Origin: CFX5 sp023384495
GTDB lineage: Bacteria > Chloroflexota > Anaerolineae > Caldilineales > Caldilineaceae
Direction: 5' to 3'
DNA length: 64,000 bases
NCBI GenBank assembly: GCA_048499455.1
Contig: JASNZV010000001.1
Coordinates: forward strand, 496,001 to 560,000
Shown: positions 59,913-64,000 of the stretch, one piece after another
Layout: the number at the start of each line of letters is the position of its first letter
Position numbering within the stretch: the first letter of the stretch is position 1
Notes under the pieces: model-generated
What the model saw: the letters and a program-made list of their open reading frames with translations, nothing else
The model's database searches: none
What the model was told of the DNA's origin: nothing
Program-made: the position numbers and the translations under genes

Positions 59913-62483
59913 TCACACCACAAAGCCCCCCGGATTGAGAATCCCCGCCGGATCCCAGCGGGCTTTGAGGCCGCGCATGAGATGGAGCGCGGCGGGCCGG
60001 TAGCCCCACGGGTCGATGCGCCCGCGCAACGTAACGGGCGTCTGCAGGGCAATCGCATAGCCGCCTGCCGCCAATGCCGGCTCGCGCAGCGCGGCCAGCC
60101 AGCTCGCCGCCTCGGTCGCATCCGCCGTCGCGATGGCGGCATAGGCAAAGCCGTTGCCCGCATCGATGAGCCAGCGTCCATCCCGCGCCGCCGGGGCAGC
60201 CTGCGCCATAAACGGGGGCAGCGTTTTGGGGGGAACGCCCGCACGAACCAGCAGCGCATCTTCGCCGGCCCCTGCGATAAAGCTGGCCCATACCTGCGTG
60301 CAGGTGGGCGATTCCAGCTCAATGGCCGCCGGCGCGCCCAAACTCGCCAGGGCAGCATGAAGCTCCGCCAGCTCGGCGGCCACATCATCGGGCGCGCCTT
60401 CCACCGTCGCCAGCAGATAGTAGGGCGCCTGCGGCCCCGGCGCAACCAGCTCCCCCGGCGCCAGGATCAGGCCGGCGGTGGCCAGCAGCCGCGGCATGAG
60501 CTCCCCAGCCCAGGCCAACCCTTGCGCCAGTTGGGTCAGGGGTATGGCCAATGTGCGGCTGGCGCGAGCCTGGGGGATGAGCTTGAGCGTCACGTCGGTG
60601 ACCAGCCCTAGCGTCCCGTGCGAGCCGACAAAGAGTTTGGGCAAGTCGTAGCCGGCCACATTCTTGACCACGTTGCGCCCGGCGCGGATCACCCGGCCAT
60701 CGGCCAGCGCCACGGTGGCGGCGATCACCACGTCGCGCAGCGCGCCGTAGCGCATGCGCAGCGGCGCGTTGAGGTTGGCGGCTGCCAGCCCGCCGACGGT
60801 GGCGTCGGGCCAGGGCGCGGCCAGCGGCGCCTGCATATTGTGCTGGCTCAAATAACGCTGCATCTCGGCGACGGTCATCCCCGCGCCCACAGTGATGTAG
60901 AGATCGTTTTGCGCATATTCGAGCACGCCGCCCAGATTAGCGGTGATGAGCTGCACATCCGCCCCGAGCACACCGGCGCTTGAGCCGATGCGCACCCGTT
61001 TGCCGACCTGGGCCAGGGCGACCAGCCCGGCGGCGGCCCCCTCGGCGTTGGCCGGCGCAAAGGTGTCGCCCGTGGGCAACGCCGGCGCCGCCCGCTGTGG
61101 GGCCGGCAGATCGTCGGGGAAGATTTTGCCGGGGTTGAGCAGCCCATGCGGGTCAAAGAGCGCCTTGAGATCGAGCATGGCCGCCAGCTCGGCGCCGGTG
61201 TACATGGCGGGCATGTACTTGCGCTTCTCGATGCCCACCCCATGTTCGCCGGTGATGCTGCCGCCCATTTGCAGACAGAGCGTCACGATCTCGTCGCACG
61301 CCCGAAAGACTCGATCCATCAGTTCCGGGTTGCGGGCGTCGCAGAGGATCAGCGGGTGCAGGTTGCCGTCGCCGGCGTGGAAGACGTGGCCGGCGCGCAG
61401 GTCGTAGCGATGGCAGACCTCATCCACCGCGGCCAGCATGGGGGCGAGCCGGCTGCGCGGCGCCGTCACGTCCACCAGATAGAAGGTGGGAGCCAGCCGT
61501 GACATGGCTCCGGCGGCGCTCTTGCGGCCATACCAGATCCGCTGCCGCTCCTCTTCCGACTGGGCAATGCGCAGGTCAAAGGCGCCGTATTGGGTGAGGA
61601 TGTCGGCCACCTCTTCCATCTGGCTGTCCAGCCCGGTGGGGTGACCATCCACCTCGACGATCAACCCGGCCTCGGCGTCGACGGGCAACCCCGGCGCGGC
61701 GTACGCCTCGATCATGCGCATGATCTTCTGGTCCATCATCTCCAGCGTGGCGGGCATCAGGCCGGCGGCAATCACGGCGGAGACGGCGTGGCCGGCCTGC
61801 TCCACCGAGGCAAAGGCGGCCATCATCGTCTTAACGCCGGGCGGGTTGCGGATCAGCCGCACATCCACCTGGGTGACGACGCCCAGCGTGCCCTCGCTGC
61901 CCACCAGCGCGCCGGCAAAGTCATATTCGGGGTAGTCCAACGCCCGCCCGCCCAGTTTGACCACCTCGCCGCCGGCCAATACCACCTCCAGCCCGGTGAC
62001 ATAGTTGGTGGTGACGCCATACTTGAAACAGTGGGGGCCGCCGGCGTTTTCCCCCACATTGCCGCCAATCGTCGACGAGCGCCCGCTGGAAGGGTCGGGC
62101 GGGTAATAGAGTCCGGCCTCTTTGACCAGCGCATCGAGCGCCAGGTTGACCACGCCCGGCTCCACCACCGCGCTACGCCCGGCGGGGTCGAAGTCGAGCA
62201 CCCGGTTCATGCGGGCAAACTCGATGACCAGGCCGCCATGTTCGGGCACCGCGCCCCCCGAAAGCCCGGTGCCCGCGCCGCGCGCGATAAGCGGGATTCG
62301 CTGCTCGCTCGCCCAGCACATGACCTGGCTCACCTCGGCGGTGGATTGGGGGAAGAAGACGCCATCGGGCCGCCCACGGTCAAAGCCGGCGTCGATCTCG
62401 TAGGTGATGAGCGCAACCGGGTCGGTGACCACCTGGCGCGGCGGGAACAGTTGGGTGAGTGGTTGGAGTGTGGTTGTTGGCAT
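59913..62483 (-). CDS. glcDE: Fused GlcD-GlcE glycolate oxidase FAD-linked subunit
   Basis: The 856-residue protein joins two FAD-binding PCMH-type oxidase domains. Residues 1 to about 470 match GlcD: PLIARGAGTGLSGGAVPEHGG, YYPPDPSSGRSSTIGGNVGENAGG, GHVFHAGDGNLHPLIL and GSITGEHGVGIEKRKYM. Residues about 500-856 match GlcE: WPDATVGGLAAANLNAPLRMRYGALRDVVI, KNVAGYDLPKLFVGSHGTLG and PAGILNPGGF. In E. coli GlcD, GlcE and GlcF are separate proteins of glycolate dehydrogenase. The glcF gene starts upstream and ends 8 bases before this gene. Product: glyoxylate plus electrons to GlcF and quinone. Confidence 0.93.
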   Translation of the reverse strand: MPTTTLQPLTQLFPPRQVVTDPVALITYEIDAGFDRGRPDGVFFPQSTAEVSQVMCWASEQRIPLIARGAGTGLSGGAVPEHGGLVIEFARMNRVLDFDPAGRSAVVEPGVVNLALDALVKEAGLYYPPDPSSGRSSTIGGNVGENAGGPHCFKYGVTTNYVTGLEVVLAGGEVVKLGGRALDYPEYDFAGALVGSEGTLGVVTQVDVRLIRNPPGVKTMMAAFASVEQAGHAVSAVIAAGLMPATLEMMDQKIMRMIEAYAAPGLPVDAEAGLIVEVDGHPTGLDSQMEEVADILTQYGAFDLRIAQSEEERQRIWYGRKSAAGAMSRLAPTFYLVDVTAPRSRLAPMLAAVDEVCHRYDLRAGHVFHAGDGNLHPLILCDARNPELMDRVFRACDEIVTLCLQMGGSITGEHGVGIEKRKYMPAMYTGAELAAMLDLKALFDPHGLLNPGKIFPDDLPAPQRAAPALPTGDTFAPANAEGAAAGLVALAQVGKRVRIGSSAGVLGADVQLITANLGGVLEYAQNDLYITVGAGMTVAEMQRYLSQHNMQAPLAAPWPDATVGGLAAANLNAPLRMRYGALRDVVIAATVALADGRVIRAGRNVVKNVAGYDLPKLFVGSHGTLGLVTDVTLKLIPQARASRTLAIPLTQLAQGLAWAGELMPRLLATAGLILAPGELVAPGPQAPYYLLATVEGAPDDVAAELAELHAALASLGAPAAIELESPTCTQVWASFIAGAGEDALLVRAGVPPKTLPPFMAQAAPAARDGRWLIDAGNGFAYAAIATADATEAASWLAALREPALAAGGYAIALQTPVTLRGRIDPWGYRPAALHLMRGLKARWDPAGILNPGGFVV

Positions 62484-62491
62484 TGAAGACC

Positions 62492-63775
62492 CTATTGATA
62501 AGCGCGATCCAACAATTCGACCAGGTGGATGACTTCAGCGTTCAGCCCCTGCTGTTTTGCGCCATAGAGGAGCTGCATGTGGCAGCCGGTGTTGGTGGTT
62601 ACGACCACGTCGGCCTGCGTGGCGGCCACATCGGCCATTTTCGCCGCCAGCACCTGATTGGCCGTCTCCGGCTGCATAATGTTGTAGACGCCGGCGCTGC
62701 CGCAGCACATGTCGGGCTGCTTGAGTTCGACCAGCGTCACACCGGGGATGGCGCGCAGGAGCTGGCGCGGCTGGCGCGCTACGCCCTGGCCGTGGCGCAG
62801 GTGGCACGAATCCACATAGGTGACGCGCGCATTGACCGGGTGGGTGGGCGGCGTATGCAGGTGGTCGGCGAGAAACTCGTTGATGTCGCGCACCTTGCCT
62901 ACAAAGCGCTGCGCCCGTTCGCCATAGAGTGGGTCATCGGCCAGCAGATGGGCGTACTCGCGCAACGTGGCGCCGCAGCCCCCGGCATTGTTGAGAATAG
63001 CCTCATAGTCGTGATCGCCAAAGGCGTCGAGGTTGCGGCGGGCCAGTTCGTGCGCCAGCGCGGTCTCACCGATGTGCAGCGGGGCCGCGCCGCAGCAGGT
63101 CTGCGCCGGGGGGAAGTGAACCTCATAGCCGTTGCGCTGGAGCACGCGCACCGTCGCTGCGTTCACGCTGGAGAGGAAGGCGTCTTGCACACAGCCGTGG
63201 AGCAGCGCGACCACGCCTCGTCTTTCGCCAATCGCCGGGGCAGGGCGGCTGTAATCGGGATAGTTTGTGTTGAGCGGCGGGAGCAACGCCTCCATGGCCC
63301 GCATTGGGGGTGGCAGCAGCCTGAGCTTGCGCGCCAGCGTGGAGAGGCCGGTGGCCTGGTACAGTTCGAGCAGGCGGGCCAGCAGGCGCAGCCGGTTGCG
63401 GTGCGGGATCAACTGGCGCAGGCTGAGCCAACGCACAAAACGCTCAAACCGGCGTACCTGGCGGCTTGCATGGCGGTCGTCGAGCATGGCCGCCCGCGTC
63501 GTTTCGAGCAGCAGCCCATATTGCACGCCCGACGGGCAGGCCGTCTCACAGGCCCGGCAGCCCAGGCAATGGTCGATATGCTCGCCGAATGCGCCGTTCA
63601 CACCCACACGCCCTTCCGCAGCGGCGCGCATGAGCTGAATCCGCCCGCGCGGACCTTCCATCTCGGTCTGAAAGACGTTGTAGGTGGGGCAGGCCGAGAG
63701 GCAGAGGCCGCAATGAACACACTGGTCGAGCAACTGTTGAAAGCGGGGGGTGTCGAGCCGGGTGGATTGGGTCAT
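62492..63775 (-). CDS. glcF: Glycolate oxidase iron-sulfur subunit
   Basis: The 427-residue protein has two [4Fe-4S] ferredoxin motifs (CVHCGLCLSACP near residue 19 and CLGCRACETACP near 70). Two CCG-type heterodisulfide-reductase-like domains follow (TCCGAAPLHIG and DMCCGSAGVYN). It carries electrons from the flavin subunit GlcDE to the membrane quinone pool. It lies directly upstream of glcDE on the minus strand. The start ATG 63775 is followed on the plus strand by a repeat-rich gap before the zinc-ribbon gene. Confidence 0.93.
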   Translation of the reverse strand: MTQSTRLDTPRFQQLLDQCVHCGLCLSACPTYNVFQTEMEGPRGRIQLMRAAAEGRVGVNGAFGEHIDHCLGCRACETACPSGVQYGLLLETTRAAMLDDRHASRQVRRFERFVRWLSLRQLIPHRNRLRLLARLLELYQATGLSTLARKLRLLPPPMRAMEALLPPLNTNYPDYSRPAPAIGERRGVVALLHGCVQDAFLSSVNAATVRVLQRNGYEVHFPPAQTCCGAAPLHIGETALAHELARRNLDAFGDHDYEAILNNAGGCGATLREYAHLLADDPLYGERAQRFVGKVRDINEFLADHLHTPPTHPVNARVTYVDSCHLRHGQGVARQPRQLLRAIPGVTLVELKQPDMCCGSAGVYNIMQPETANQVLAAKMADVAATQADVVVTTNTGCHMQLLYGAKQQGLNAEVIHLVELLDRAYQ

Positions 63776-63780
63776 TCAAA

Positions 63781-63840
63781 TCACCTTGTCGTCATGTCAC
63801 CTTGTCGTCATGTCACCTTGATGTCACCTTGTCATCTTGT
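63781..63840. repeat. Imperfect tandem repeat upstream of glcF
   Basis: Units like GTCACCTTGTCGTCAT repeat about three times in 60 bases between the divergent glcF and zinc-ribbon genes. The copies are partly shortened. Confidence 0.7.
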
Positions 63841-63890
63841 CTGGTGTATGTTACCATGATCGACACCAAAACCAGCAAGGAGATAGGGGT

Positions 63891-64000
63891 ATGGATTGTC
63901 CCAACTGCGGCAAATGGAACCCGGATGACAAGACGGTCTGCTGGCGCTGCCAGACTGTGCTGCCCAAACCACAGCCCAAAAAGAAGCGCGCCGCCAATTT
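63891..64000 (+). CDS. Zinc-ribbon protein, 3'-truncated by window edge
   Basis: ATG 63891 stands 7 bases after AAGGAG. The visible 36 residues begin MDCPNCGKWNPDDKTVCWRCQ, a CxxC...CxxC zinc ribbon, followed by PKPQPKKKRAANF, a basic linker. Proteins of this start often have a membrane or other domain downstream, but the gene leaves the window. Function unknown. Confidence 0.8.
   Translation, partial: MDCPNCGKWNPDDKTVCWRCQTVLPKPQPKKKRAAN

Overview
The window is GC-rich bacterial chromosome, densely packed with genes on both strands. I see no insertion sequence, prophage, rRNA operon or CRISPR array. The style points to a Chloroflexota bacterium, probably the Anaerolineae/Caldilineae side. 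Clues are secreted or anchored proteins with Pro/Thr linkers and SH3b domains, C-termini ending in a YLP-like motif, tandem YIP1-like membrane proteins, a VanW/YoaR-type protein, nSTAND-WD40 and metacaspase proteins, and frequent GTG/TTG starts. This placement is inference; no rRNA or core marker set was available to confirm it.

Layout. 0-3.2 kb: end of a purine phosphoribosyltransferase gene and a three-gene minus-strand membrane/SH3b operon. 3.5-6.5 kb: sarcosine-oxidase-like flavoenzyme, tsaC/sua5 tRNA-modification gene and a GT4 glycosyltransferase. 6.5-12.6 kb: a compact minus-strand cluster of zinc-ribbon subtilase, esterase, ATP-grasp ligase, CofE-like ligase and DHDPS-like aldolase. 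Upstream of it lie a small Cys-rich ORF, a 133-aa protein and a selenocysteine tRNA gene (anticodon UCA). 13-20 kb: a 1,624-aa secreted adhesin-like protein with 25 calcium-type thrombospondin-3 repeats, convergent with a metacaspase. 20-24.6 kb: enolase-superfamily enzyme, phasin, ComEA-like DNA-binding protein and an unusual acyl-CoA-dehydrogenase-fold protein. 25-29.3 kb: methylmalonyl-CoA mutase B12 subunit and MeaB, then rimO, HD hydrolase and metallophosphoesterase. 29.4-33.5 kb: two YIP1-like membrane proteins, a DUF423 protein, and modB-modA-padR. 34-40 kb: a 1,432-aa nSTAND-TM-WD40 protein followed by a secreted protein with a FecR-like segment. 40-49 kb: gyrB, a membrane protein, pnp, rpsO and recD2. 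49-55.3 kb: VanW-like protein, a frameshifted secreted protein, a YfhO-like membrane protein and a TIM-barrel isomerase. 55.7-64 kb: UvrD-like helicase, LysE exporter, JAMM protease, a broken PIN/RHH toxin-antitoxin locus, a glcDE fusion with glcF, and the start of a zinc-ribbon gene.

Housekeeping functions (translation, RNA decay, topoisomerase, recombination helicases) mix with catabolism: glycolate oxidation, a propionate/methylmalonyl route and PHA granules. Surface and signalling proteins make up much of the rest. Intergenic DNA is rich in structured repeats: palindromes at convergent junctions, heptamer arrays in gaps between co-directional genes (with a related tract inside recD2), and a dispersed element of about 85 nt present twice.

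The most promising poorly described unit is the peptidase-esterase-ATP-grasp-CofE-like-aldolase cluster at 6.5-11.9 kb. Next are the heptamer tract inside recD2 and the selenocysteine tRNA. All functional statements come from reading motifs by eye; no database search was run.
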